Shown: positions 8,279 through 16,442, numbered from the stretch's first letter. The stretch: 53,240 nucleotides of DNA from Eggerthia catenaformis OT 569 = DSM 20559 (GCF_000340375.1 NZ_KB446649.1:278627-331866), one strand, 5' to 3'. Program-made: numbers and translations. The notes: a model not told the origin generated them from the sequence alone.

Positions 8279-10027
8279 TCATTCTCCTAATTTCCATCCT
8301 ATTGCATTTTCTCGAATTTCCACAAATCGCCGATAAAGACCTTCCTGATGCATAAGCTGCTGATGGTTTCCTTTTTGAACAATTCGTCCATTATCAAGTA
8401 CAAGAATCTGATCTGCTCTTCGCACTGTATTCAGTCGATGAGCAATCATAAGAAGTGTTTTATTTTTTGTTAATTCCGAAATAGCCCTTTGTAATTCTCG
8501 TTCATTTTCAGGATCTACACTCGCCGTAGCCTCATCCAAAATGATAATAGGTGCATCCTTTAAAATAGCTCGTGCAATAGATATTCGCTGCTTCTCTCCA
8601 CCTGAAAGAGTTGCACCTCCCTCTCCAATCTTTGTCTGATATCCGTCAGGAAGTGCAGATATAAAATCATGGCAGCATGCTTTTTTTGCTGCTAAAATCA
8701 TTTCTTCTCTTGTTGCCTGCGGTTTTCCAAAAAGAATATTATTTTCAATAGTATCTTCAAAAAGATATACCTTTTGAAATACAATAGAAAAATTCTTAAG
8801 GAGACTGTCACAGGTATAGTCTTTTACATTATTACCACCTAAAAGAATTTCACCATTCTGTACATCCCAAAACCTTGCAATTAAACTGCAAAGAGTTGTT
8901 TTTCCTGAACCTGAAGGTCCTACAATCGCACAGCTTGTTCCCTGAGGAACAGAAAAGCTTACATTGCTTATAACTTTCTTTTCATCGTATGCGAAAGAAA
9001 TATCTGAAACAGTAATATCATAAGCTTTCGGAGTAAGATCTATTCCATGTTCATCCAAAAGCGGCATTTTTGATACAACTTCCAATTTGTCTAAAGAAGT
9101 ATCTATAACTCTTGCAACGGCAGCCGTACTTCCTGCCAGCTCTACTGTTGTATAAATCATAAAGCTTGCAACAATAAGAAGCAGACACTTTTCAGGTGTA
9201 GTTTCTCCTTTCATAAGCAAATATGGGGCAGTAATCAGAATAACAAATCTTGATAACTTGAACACCATTTGAAACACAGCAGCTAAGCTGGAAAAAACTT
9301 TTTCTAATACAATGTTTGCCTCCGCACTTTCATTGATTGCATTATCCACAGATTTATTCGAGCGATTAGCAAGCCCAAACGCTTTAATTACGGTTATACC
9401 CTGTATATATTCCAAAACACTTGTCACAAGATCGACCTGTGCAGCCTGCCTACGTGGAGAATACTTCACGCCGGCTTTTTGTGTTTTTCCATATATTAAG
9501 AGCGACAAAATAAGTCCGATAAACATTAAAACACCTATTCTCCATTCATAAAACAAAAGCCATATTCCTATCACTACAGCATGAATAAACCCTCCAAATA
9601 CCGCTTCCATAACAGTAACTGCACTGCTTTCAAGATCTCCAAGAGTAGTAGTAACTGCCGCTGTGATATCGCCAAGCCGATGCTCATTAAAATATCCCAT
9701 AGGTACACGTTTTAATTTTTCTCCAAGCTCCATACGCCATTTTGAACACATAGAAAAACTTCCGAGAGTTCTTTTTACAGAAGAAAGATTCGTAAAAAGA
9801 ATACGTCCAAAAACACTTAAAAACATAATTCCAAATGAGATACCGATAGTTTCAATTGGCATGATGCCCTTTGAAAGTGATAATAATATTCCATTCAGAA
9901 CCGTAAGTACAGCCATAATAGGAAGCATCTCAAATACAGAATTACACATATGAAAGATAAACGATAAAATCAAGTTATTTCTTTCTGTTCCGGAAAAATC
10001 TAAAAGTCGTCTAAACATCTGAATCAT
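8279..10027 (-). CDS. ABC half-transporter, permease-ATPase fusion (second of pair)
   Basis: 582 residues: a six-helix exporter-type membrane domain (about 1-310) fused to an ATPase with Walker A GPSGSGKTT, signature LSGGEKQR and Walker B IIILDEAT, then the H-loop MIAHRLNTV. All nucleotide-binding motifs are intact. It starts at 10027 with ATGA overlap to the stop of the preceding half-transporter, and AAGGAGG lies 7 bases upstream. The two half-transporters very likely form a heterodimer. Pairs of this build next to ECF-type genes occur in siderophore uptake loci (YbtP/YbtQ type) as well as in drug export; fold alone cannot tell direction. Confidence 0.92.
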   Translation of the reverse strand: MIQMFRRLLDFSGTERNNLILSFIFHMCNSVFEMLPIMAVLTVLNGILLSLSKGIMPIETIGISFGIMFLSVFGRILFTNLSSVKRTLGSFSMCSKWRMELGEKLKRVPMGYFNEHRLGDITAAVTTTLGDLESSAVTVMEAVFGGFIHAVVIGIWLLFYEWRIGVLMFIGLILSLLIYGKTQKAGVKYSPRRQAAQVDLVTSVLEYIQGITVIKAFGLANRSNKSVDNAINESAEANIVLEKVFSSLAAVFQMVFKLSRFVILITAPYLLMKGETTPEKCLLLIVASFMIYTTVELAGSTAAVARVIDTSLDKLEVVSKMPLLDEHGIDLTPKAYDITVSDISFAYDEKKVISNVSFSVPQGTSCAIVGPSGSGKTTLCSLIARFWDVQNGEILLGGNNVKDYTCDSLLKNFSIVFQKVYLFEDTIENNILFGKPQATREEMILAAKKACCHDFISALPDGYQTKIGEGGATLSGGEKQRISIARAILKDAPIIILDEATASVDPENERELQRAISELTKNKTLLMIAHRLNTVRRADQILVLDNGRIVQKGNHQQLMHQEGLYRRFVEIRENAIGWKLGE

Positions 10028-11769
10028 GCTACCACCTCCTTAGTATCAAGTGCACTGATGTGTGCATCCCAAAGTTCTCTGTAAAGAACACAGTTTCCAA
10101 TAAGTTTCGTATGTGTTCCTTCTGCCTCTATATTTCCTTCATTCATGACAATAATCTTATCTGCTGATGTAATAGTAGAGAGGCGGTGTGCAATTATAAT
10201 CAGTGTTTTCCCCGCTACAAGTCTGTTTATAGAATGCTGAATAGCTAATTCATTTTCAGGATCAGTAAATGCCGTAGCTTCGTCTAAAATAACAATAGGG
10301 CTATTCTTTAATATGGCTCTAGCAATAGCAATACGCTGCTTTTCTCCGCCCGAAAGATTACTTCCACTATCTCCTACAACAGTATCATATCCATTTGGAA
10401 GTGAAGTAATAAAATTATGACATGCTGCTTCTTTCGCCGCATTTTCTATGTCCTTATCTGTAGCATCAGGCTTTCCAATTTTTATATTTTCTCGAATTGA
10501 AAGATGAAAAAGATAATTATCCTGCGAAACATATGCAATATGCTCCATGACCTGAGAAAGGGGTATATCCAGTACATTCATACCGCCTATTTTCACAACT
10601 CCACTTCCTACATTCCAGAAAGATGCGATTAATCGTGCAACAGTCGTTTTTCCTGATCCTGATGGTCCTACAAAAGCCGTCATTTCATTTGCATTAGCTA
10701 TAAATGAAATATTATGCAGAACCTCTGTATTATCATAAAAAAAGGAAACATTTGAAAACTCTATATTCCCGCCATCAAGTTTCACGTACTCTTCGGGACG
10801 TTTCATCTCTTCTGTATCTAAAAGACTTCCAATTTCTTTAACAGTAGCATCTACCATAGCAAGACTGTCTGTATACCGTAATGCCTGAATAAGAGGAGCA
10901 ATAAGACCCATGGATAAAATAATACAGGATATAAAATTACCTGCACTTATATTTCCATTTATGTAGAATAAGCTTCCGATAGGAAGAACTCCCAGTAAAC
11001 TTGAAGGTGCTATTGCAATACCTGCTACATAGTAGGGATTGGTTCTTTTAAACCATTCTGATTTAGCATTTTCATTTTCTTTCACAGCTTCTGCATATTT
11101 GCGGTAAGAAGTACTACTTTGATTAAATGCTTTAACTACTTCTATTCCCCCTATATATTCAACAGTTGCGGCATCCATAAATTTAGCAGCCGCCATAACT
11201 CTGGTATAGTGCTTCTCATAATCTTTCATCATACCTATATAGCAAAGCATTCCGACAGGAAAGGTTGTAAGAGAAATGAGTGCAAGTCGCCAATCAAGAA
11301 CCATGAAATAAATTATCATTAAGATAGGAATCACAATATTAGCTATCAATTCCGGTATCATATGAGCAAGAGGTAACTCTAATTTTTCAACAGTATCAAC
11401 TATCATGGTTTTAAATTTTCCTGAAGGTGTATCTAAAACGAATCCCATAGGTACTCGTGATAGTTTCTTTGTAAGTGCAATACGAATATTTTTCAGTACA
11501 GTAAAAGCAGCCCTATGAGATCGTACAGTAGATACGGTCGCCAGACAAAGCTGCAAAAGATAACTCAAAAGAGCAATAATCGCCATTAGGATAATTGATT
11601 TTAAGTTATAATCACCGGAGCATATTTGAATAATAATACGTGAAACTGTAATATATGGAATTATTCCAAATCCTGCACCCAGAACAGCAAAAATAATTGA
11701 ACTGACAAGCAATCCTTTACAAGGCTTAGCAAACTCAAATAAGCGATGCAATGTGTTTTTATTATTCAT
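10024..11769 (-). CDS. ABC half-transporter, permease-ATPase fusion (first of pair)
   Basis: 581 residues with the same layout as its neighbour: membrane domain about 1-310, Walker A GPSGSGKTT, signature LSGGEKQR, Walker B IVILDEAT and H-loop IIAHRLST. The start ATG 11769 overlaps the end of the ECF ATPase gene by 8 bp, with GGAGGG upstream inside that gene, so translation is coupled. No peptidase C39 domain is present and no bacteriocin precursor lies nearby, which argues against peptide export. Together with the partner it is the import/export core of the operon. Confidence 0.92.
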   Translation of the reverse strand: MNNKNTLHRLFEFAKPCKGLLVSSIIFAVLGAGFGIIPYITVSRIIIQICSGDYNLKSIILMAIIALLSYLLQLCLATVSTVRSHRAAFTVLKNIRIALTKKLSRVPMGFVLDTPSGKFKTMIVDTVEKLELPLAHMIPELIANIVIPILMIIYFMVLDWRLALISLTTFPVGMLCYIGMMKDYEKHYTRVMAAAKFMDAATVEYIGGIEVVKAFNQSSTSYRKYAEAVKENENAKSEWFKRTNPYYVAGIAIAPSSLLGVLPIGSLFYINGNISAGNFISCIILSMGLIAPLIQALRYTDSLAMVDATVKEIGSLLDTEEMKRPEEYVKLDGGNIEFSNVSFFYDNTEVLHNISFIANANEMTAFVGPSGSGKTTVARLIASFWNVGSGVVKIGGMNVLDIPLSQVMEHIAYVSQDNYLFHLSIRENIKIGKPDATDKDIENAAKEAACHNFITSLPNGYDTVVGDSGSNLSGGEKQRIAIARAILKNSPIVILDEATAFTDPENELAIQHSINRLVAGKTLIIIAHRLSTITSADKIIVMNEGNIEAEGTHTKLIGNCVLYRELWDAHISALDTKEVVA

Positions 11770-13228
11770 TATGATACCCTCCTGCTAAGAGATAATCGTC
11801 TATATTCTCTTTTTCTTTACCTTTCAAATCAGCAATAATTTTACCTCCTGATAAAACCAAAACTCTGGAACATATTGTTTTTATAAATTCAATATCATGT
11901 GTAATAATAAGTAAGATTTTTCCTTGTTTGGAAAGATACTCTATCATAGTTCCCACTTCCTGCATACTTTTTAAATCAAGACCACTGGTTGGTTCATCAA
12001 AAATAAGAATTTCTTTATCACAAAGCAAACTGATAGCTACTGCAAGACGCTGCTTTTGACCTCCTGAGAGTGACAGGGGATGTCTGTCTTTCAATTCAGA
12101 AAGAGATAACATCGATAAGGTTTCATCAATATCGGTATCATTTACTGCTTTAGTTCCAAGTGTGCATTCGGTCTCTACGCTATCTGTAAAAAGCTGATGT
12201 CCAACATCCTGCATAACCATATAAGATTTTTTGATACGTGCTTTTGCAGGGAAATTCTTTCCATTTATAAGTATCTCGCCTGATTTTTGTTTTATTAATC
12301 CACATATAGTGCGTGCCAGCGTTGTTTTTCCTGCTCCGTTTGCACCCGTAACTGCAATGATTTCTCCACCATTTGCAACAAAAGAAACATCTTTTAGGAT
12401 TGTATGATCACCATATTTAATCCTAATATCTTTCAATTCTAAGATGTGCCCGGATATTTTTTTGATATTCATATTTGTTTTGATTTCAGAAAAATATCGG
12501 CATCGAAGTTCCATATTTTGTATCTGTTTTGTTGGTAGTATACAAAAATCCTGCATCCTCATATCTTTAAAGATTTGACCATCCTTCATTAAAATAACTC
12601 TATCTGCAATATCTATTAAGTACCATAAACGATGTTCAGCAATAATAATTGTTTTTCCTTGCTGTTTTATTCTTTTTATCAGTTTTTTCAATTCAAGTAC
12701 AGAATGAAAGTCTAAATTTGAAGATGGCTCATCTAACACAAAAATATCGGGATTTGTGACATATACAGATGCAAATGCAATTTTTTGTTTTTCTCCGCCG
12801 GAAAGCTTAAAAATACTGCATTCTCTTAATTTTTCTATATGTAAATCTTTAATAGTTTTTTCAAGCTGCTGTTTTAATTCTTTAGGATCAAGAGCTCTAT
12901 TTTCCAGTCCAAACACAATTTCACTGTCTGTATCTGTATTAAAAAATTGTGTTCGCGGATTTTGAAAAACTGTACCTACACTATCAGAAAGATCTGAAAT
13001 TTCAATTTCAACAGTATTCATTCCATTTACAGTTACCTTACCTGAAAGCTTTCCCTCAAAAAAATGAGGAATTAATCCATTCACTAATCTTGCAAGAGTT
13101 GTTTTACCACACCCGGATGGACCACATAAAAGAACACATTGCCCTTTTGGAATCTTTAAATTTATTTCCCGTAAAGCACTTTTTTCTATACCTTTGTAAG
13201 AAAAAGAGAGTTTTGTAAATTCAATCAA
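11762..13228 (-). CDS. ECF-type ABC transporter ATPase with two nucleotide-binding domains
   Basis: 488 residues with two complete ATPase domains in one chain. The first has Walker A GPSGCGKTT, signature LSGGEKQK and Walker B IFVLDEPSS; the second has GANGAGKTT, LSGGQKQR and ILIFDEPTSG. This replaces the separate EcfA1 and EcfA2 subunits. The frame is open further upstream, but a TTG at 13228 gives a TTGA overlap with the EcfT stop and lies 9 bases after GGGGAGG, so it is chosen; the alternative ATG 13246 would bury that ribosome binding site. ECF ATPases energise uptake of vitamins and metal chelates through EcfT and an S component, both encoded just upstream. Confidence 0.88.
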   Translation of the reverse strand: MIEFTKLSFSYKGIEKSALREINLKIPKGQCVLLCGPSGCGKTTLARLVNGLIPHFFEGKLSGKVTVNGMNTVEIEISDLSDSVGTVFQNPRTQFFNTDTDSEIVFGLENRALDPKELKQQLEKTIKDLHIEKLRECSIFKLSGGEKQKIAFASVYVTNPDIFVLDEPSSNLDFHSVLELKKLIKRIKQQGKTIIIAEHRLWYLIDIADRVILMKDGQIFKDMRMQDFCILPTKQIQNMELRCRYFSEIKTNMNIKKISGHILELKDIRIKYGDHTILKDVSFVANGGEIIAVTGANGAGKTTLARTICGLIKQKSGEILINGKNFPAKARIKKSYMVMQDVGHQLFTDSVETECTLGTKAVNDTDIDETLSMLSLSELKDRHPLSLSGGQKQRLAVAISLLCDKEILIFDEPTSGLDLKSMQEVGTMIEYLSKQGKILLIITHDIEFIKTICSRVLVLSGGKIIADLKGKEKENIDDYLLAGGYHNE

Positions 13229-13932
13229 GGAAATATACCTCCCCATACTAAATTTAAAACTATCATACAAATAATTCCCATATATATACTTATAATTAAA
13301 GCATCCCAAACCGAAAAACATACCTTCTCCAAACAACTTCGTCTTCCAATATGATCAATTCCCCTTGTAATAGCAGCCTGTGTAATTTCGTCAGAAATTT
13401 TGGATGCAGACACCAGCATTGGTACATACACATATTCCATTATTTTGACAGGATGACGTAGAACCCCTGTAAAAGAAACAGTTATTCCACGAAGTACCAT
13501 AGCATCTTTAATACAGTTCCATTCCTCAGCCATTGTCGGGAAGTAGCGCAAAGTAACGGAAAGTGCAATTGTAAAGCCCTTAGATAAATGCAATCGGCTA
13601 AGAGCGGCAAGAAAAGTACTTACCTTTGTTGTATGTATTAAAAATGTCCCAAGCATAAAACATGGAATCAGTTTTCTAATATAGATATCAAACATATATA
13701 TAATTGCTCCTACAGTAATAGGCAGCTTTAATATTAGAAATAGCTGTGTCATCAATAATATGATAAAAAGTATTCCATACTTTGAAACAGTTAGAAACTC
13801 TTTTGCCTGTAAAAGAAGCAATATAGAGATTACTGTAAAAAGACATTCTATGACTATACTTTCATTCAAAAAAACGAAAACACTTGTTATTGATAAAATC
13901 AGCAGTTTTGTTCTGGGATCCAAACTCATCAT
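13225..13932 (-). CDS. EcfT-like transmembrane component of ECF transporter
   Basis: 235 residues with several hydrophobic helices. The opening SLDPRTKLLIL is the CbiQ/EcfT family start. The cytoplasmic coupling region contains TLRYFPTMAEEW (about 130) and ISDEITQAAITRGI (about 185), matching the A-R-G coupling motifs that contact the ATPases, here with ITRGI as the second. The start ATG 13932 overlaps the S-component stop as ATGA. EcfT links S component and ATPases in the membrane. Its place between an MptD-type S component and a double ATPase makes a complete dedicated ECF module. Confidence 0.88.
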   Translation of the reverse strand: MMSLDPRTKLLILSITSVFVFLNESIVIECLFTVISILLLLQAKEFLTVSKYGILFIILLMTQLFLILKLPITVGAIIYMFDIYIRKLIPCFMLGTFLIHTTKVSTFLAALSRLHLSKGFTIALSVTLRYFPTMAEEWNCIKDAMVLRGITVSFTGVLRHPVKIMEYVYVPMLVSASKISDEITQAAITRGIDHIGRRSCLEKVCFSVWDALIISIYMGIICMIVLNLVWGGIFP

Positions 13933-14534
13933 ATAATCCCCGCTTTTTTAAAATGCTTTTTCAACAGTTTTTTACCAATAAAGCCTCCAATCATAGCACA
14001 AATAATTGTTCCCAAAATCAGCAAAGGAATAATCCACCAATTATCCCTGATAGTATTGATGATTCCTGAAAAAGAAGAGACATCTCCTTTCCTATGCATA
14101 AACTCATCAAACTGTGCAGGCATTATAACCATAGGAATATAGGCACCCATTGGCGATAGAGCAAAGATACAATAAGCAAATAAATTTCTCTTGAATGATC
14201 TGAATTTTCCTGTCGAACAAATAAAATCTGCAATAAATCCAAAGATGATGAAAAATACAGACATCATCCAAAACATACCTGTAATAAACAATAAGATTCC
14301 GGCAAGTATACCAAGTATCGAAAGTGAACCTTGTTTTGGTATCTTAGCAATATACAGCATAAAGATACTGCCGGCAAATAAAGCAACGATCATTGGCATA
14401 AATGGAAAAGTAACAGGTGTCATCTGTGAAATACCGCCTATTACAAAGGCAACAATAAAATAAATAAGTGAAAAAACACCTATGGAAATATAATCTCTTG
14501 TTTGTAATATATTTTCATTTTTCTTCATAATCAT
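13929..14534 (-). CDS. MptD-family ECF transporter S component
   Basis: 201 residues, about six hydrophobic segments. It fits the MptD (Trep_Strep) family of putative substrate-specific ECF components by its DYISIGVFSLIYFIVAFVIG opening, central AGILLFITGMFWM and basic C-terminus (GKKLLKKHFKKAG). In the family the ligand is unassigned. GGAAGGA precedes the start at 14534; ATG 14528 is an alternative start. It is the first gene of the transport operon, 59 bp from the regulator gene, and likely sets substrate specificity for the module. Confidence 0.8.
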   Translation of the reverse strand: MIMKKNENILQTRDYISIGVFSLIYFIVAFVIGGISQMTPVTFPFMPMIVALFAGSIFMLYIAKIPKQGSLSILGILAGILLFITGMFWMMSVFFIIFGFIADFICSTGKFRSFKRNLFAYCIFALSPMGAYIPMVIMPAQFDEFMHRKGDVSSFSGIINTIRDNWWIIPLLILGTIICAMIGGFIGKKLLKKHFKKAGII

Positions 14535-14556
14535 TTATATCCTTCCAATAAATTTA

Positions 14557-14570
14557 TTAGTTTAAACTAA
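14557..14570. promoter_or_regulatory. Palindrome TTAGTTTAAACTAA in front of the transport operon
   Basis: A perfect 14-bp palindrome lies in the 59-bp gap between the TetR gene and the S-component gene, 22 bp upstream of the latter's start. The size and position fit a TetR-type operator. Its sequence differs from the palindrome in front of tetR itself. Confidence 0.5.
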
Positions 14571-14584
14571 CTTAAATATAAAAT

Positions 14585-14610
14585 TTTTAAGGCCTATATA
14601 AGCCTTAAAA
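14585..14610 (-). terminator. Weak hairpin at the end of the TetR gene
   Basis: Arms TTTTAAGGC and GCCTTAAAA enclose an 8-base loop and overlap the TetR stop codon. The following T run on the minus strand is short, so it may only attenuate read-through into the transport operon. Confidence 0.45.
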
Positions 14611-15208
14611 GTCCAGTCCATCCGGAATTAAAGAAAATAGCAAGCTCATTAACATATTCAATCGCCTGCTCTCTTGACATATCATGAACAACCGTTTCGA
14701 ATGCAGCCGTAAAATATGCACTGGTAATCATGTGATGAAGTTCATGGCTGACATTACCTGTCATTTTCCCTTTTTCTTTGAGAAGAACATAGTATCTCTC
14801 CGTACGAGATACGTCCAATTCTACAAGTTCATGAATATAATTTGCATATTTCGTACCTTCAGAACAACAAATGACAAGTTTGAATTCTTCAAAATGATCA
14901 TAAATATAATTCACAAAATGCAAAAGATATTTTGTAGATAATTCTCGGCTTTCATTAGTCTTACCTTCAGGAATTAAATCAAAATGTGCATCCTGTGCAG
15001 CTTTGAATTGTTCTATTAGATTATCTGCCACATCCGAAACAAGCGCTTCAAACAAAGCTGCTTTATCCGGATAATAGCCATAAAATGCACCCTTAGTAAA
15101 GCCTGCATCCGTTACAATTTTTCTGAGCGATGCATCCTTAAAACCTTTTTTCAAAAACTCTCGCTTGCCGGCCTCCAATATTTTCTGCTGTGTTTCTGAT
15201 ATTCTCAT
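14594..15208 (-). CDS. TetR/AcrR-family transcriptional regulator
   Basis: 204 residues. The N-terminal helix-turn-helix is clear: ILEAGKREFLKKGFKDASLR, KIVTDAGFTKGAFYGYYPDK (about residues 10-50), followed by a helical ligand-binding and dimerisation domain. GGGAGA precedes the start at 15208. Its promoter overlaps a perfect 28-bp palindrome, which strongly suggests autorepression. It is transcribed in the same direction as the transport operon and 59 bp ahead of it, so it most likely controls that operon. The inducer is unknown; a ligand related to the transported compound is the simplest guess. Confidence 0.9.
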   Translation of the reverse strand: MRISETQQKILEAGKREFLKKGFKDASLRKIVTDAGFTKGAFYGYYPDKAALFEALVSDVADNLIEQFKAAQDAHFDLIPEGKTNESRELSTKYLLHFVNYIYDHFEEFKLVICCSEGTKYANYIHELVELDVSRTERYYVLLKEKGKMTGNVSHELHHMITSAYFTAAFETVVHDMSREQAIEYVNELAIFFNSGWTGLLRLI

Positions 15209-15225
15209 GATTATCTCCCTACTTA

Positions 15226-15253
15226 TATACCAGTGGTATATACCACTGGTATA
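15226..15253. promoter_or_regulatory. 28-bp perfect palindrome, operator of the TetR regulator
   Basis: The sequence is two overlapping 15-mers, TATACCAGTGGTATA and TATACCACTGGTATA, sharing two bases. Each is itself palindromic except for its central base. It overlaps the -10 element and start-site region of tetR, 17 bp before the start codon. The doubled form suggests two bound dimers. Confidence 0.85.
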
Positions 15254-15279
15254 ATATCATAAACTTTATTTTTATTCAA
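15251..15279 (-). promoter_or_regulatory. Promoter of the TetR gene
   Basis: On the minus strand, -35 TTGAAT (15279-15274), a 17-bp spacer and -10 TATTAT (15256-15251). The -10 element overlaps the end of the 28-bp palindrome by 3 bp. Confidence 0.7.
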
Positions 15280-15568
15280 CATATTTGGAGCAAATAAAAC
15301 AGTTTATATAGATGTATTTTATTTAAAACTTTAATAATTAAACCTCAAACCTGTTGAAATATAAGAATATTTGTAAGAGTGCAAATTGAATTAACTACTT
15401 TTAGAGAAAAAGCCTTGAGTTGCAGGGTTCAAAATTAAATAGGAAATCATAAAAGCGGTGATCTTTCATTTCTTAACAGGAAGTATAGGAACACCGCTTT
15501 TTTTCATGCCCATGTTACAAAATAGGGACAAATACAAGCTTGAAATACAAGGCTTTCAGAGGACGGCT
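15280..15568. other. Gene-free region with a hairpin, probably decayed mobile DNA
   Basis: No gene is visible. At 15451-15504, arms AAAAGCGGTG and CACCGCTTTT enclose 31 bases and are followed on the plus strand by T's, a terminator-like structure with no plus-strand gene to end. The adjoining 15510-15560 has a wording (ACAAGCTTGAAATACAAGG) that resembles the flanks of integrases in mobile elements, but this is from memory and weak. Confidence 0.4.
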
Positions 15569-15679
15569 TTAGGAAAATAAAAGGAATATATCTTTTCCCT
15601 CAAAATCATCCTTTAACTGCTTAACAAAAAAATGAAGGAATGTTTCATTATCAATCTTTTTTGCTTTGAAATTAAATTG
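15569..15679 (-). pseudogene. Coding fragment of unknown origin
   Basis: A 36-codon open stretch without a start codon reads like real protein (ETFLHFFVKQLKDDFEGKD). It begins just after the broken toxin and has no ribosome binding site. It looks like the tail of a gene whose front part was deleted. The parent family was not recognised. Confidence 0.35.
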
Positions 15680-15686
15680 TTAGAAA

Positions 15687-15881
15687 TTACTCGGTGTATA
15701 TCTCACCGTGATGATATGCGCCTACATGCCGAATTGCTCCACGCTCCGGAAAAATTCCCAAGCTGAAAATTATATGAGAAGCGGTGGCAGATTCTAACAA
15801 ATTATCGGCAATATAGGCATAGATTTCGTCTAAATCCATGTAGGCACGGGAATAGAGCTTGACAATATATTTATCTAAAAT
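15687..15881 (-). pseudogene. Broken ParE/RelE-type toxin gene
   Basis: The frame reads DKYIVKLYSRAYMDLDEIYA, YIADNLLESATASHI, then FPERGAIRHVGAY before a stop, 64 codons in all. Intact ParE/RelE toxins have about 95-105 residues. The helix region between ESATA and the PERG motif is missing about 15-20 residues, and the C-terminal strand region after GAY is lost. The expected start codon reads ATT where ATG would be, after a good AAGGAGA site. So the toxin is almost certainly inactive. It lies 28 bp after the intact antitoxin gene. Confidence 0.7.
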
Positions 15882-15909
15882 GCTTTCTCCTTAAAGAAGA
15901 AAGGGCATC

Positions 15910-16134
15910 TCATGCATCCGGCAATTCACCAGTTGTGGCAAATTCCTTTTCAGCTTTGTTTATCGCAGCATCTATCTGTGCCATCTCAAACATTTTCTCA
16001 TATGCCTCAATGCTCATAACCACTAGATCTCCATAGCCGTTTTTTGTGATAAATAGAGGTTTATTCTTTGCATGACAAAGCTTTAAAATTTCAGTAATGT
16101 TTCTTAAATCCGTAATCGGGCTGATTTGTGGCAT
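15910..16134 (-). CDS. Phd/YefM-family antitoxin
   Basis: 74 residues. The N-terminal DNA-binding fold is typical: ISPITDLRNITEILKLCHAK, then NKPLFITKNGYGDLVVMSIE, followed by an acidic helical tail (MFEMAQIDAAINKAEKEF) that normally wraps the toxin. AGGAGGT lies 7-8 bases before the start at 16134. Family members neutralise RelE/ParE toxins and repress their own promoter at palindromes; a perfect inverted repeat lies 17 bp upstream. Its toxin partner downstream is broken, so the protein is probably an orphan, either decaying or acting as an anti-addiction or regulatory protein. Confidence 0.85.
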   Translation of the reverse strand: MPQISPITDLRNITEILKLCHAKNKPLFITKNGYGDLVVMSIEAYEKMFEMAQIDAAINKAEKEFATTGELPDA

Positions 16135-16150
16135 AATATCTACCTCCTTT

Positions 16151-16172
16151 CTTTATACATTTATGTATAAAG
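16151..16172. promoter_or_regulatory. Candidate autoregulatory operator of the antitoxin
   Basis: Perfect 10-bp arms CTTTATACAT and ATGTATAAAG separated by 2 bp, 17 bp upstream of the antitoxin start. The position in the promoter region fits the palindromic sites that Phd/YefM proteins bind. Confidence 0.6.
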
Positions 16173-16442
16173 TACAAAACATATCTATAGCTACGCATGA
16201 AGCACTGTTATGCACCCTCCGGCTTGGATTTCTATAAAACTTCTTCACTATTCTTACATTTTATTTCGGTTTTTCTCTTTCAAGTTTCGTCTGCTGTTCT
16301 TATTTAGAAGTTTCTAATTTTGTAATCAGACTGCCCTTTCTTCTATAAAAACTACGTTCTTCTTTCGCCACACGAAATTTAATCTGCACATTTCTTTTTT
16401 ATTATTCATTTCCTTTTCGTTTCATAGATAATTTATTCATAA
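16173..16442. other. Gene-free AT-rich stretch
   Basis: Between the antitoxin operator and the tRNA terminator I see no gene, RNA or repeat that can be supported. The sequence is pyrimidine-rich on the plus strand and has stops in all frames. Confidence 0.5.

Noticed and set aside
8279-11769. The two ABC half-transporters as bacteriocin exporters
   Set aside because: No C39 peptidase domain, precursor peptide with double-glycine leader or immunity gene was found; context favours a small-molecule role.
12756-13218. Two plus-strand open frames in the ECF ATPase region
   Set aside because: They run antisense to Walker and signature motifs that are clearly coding on the minus strand.
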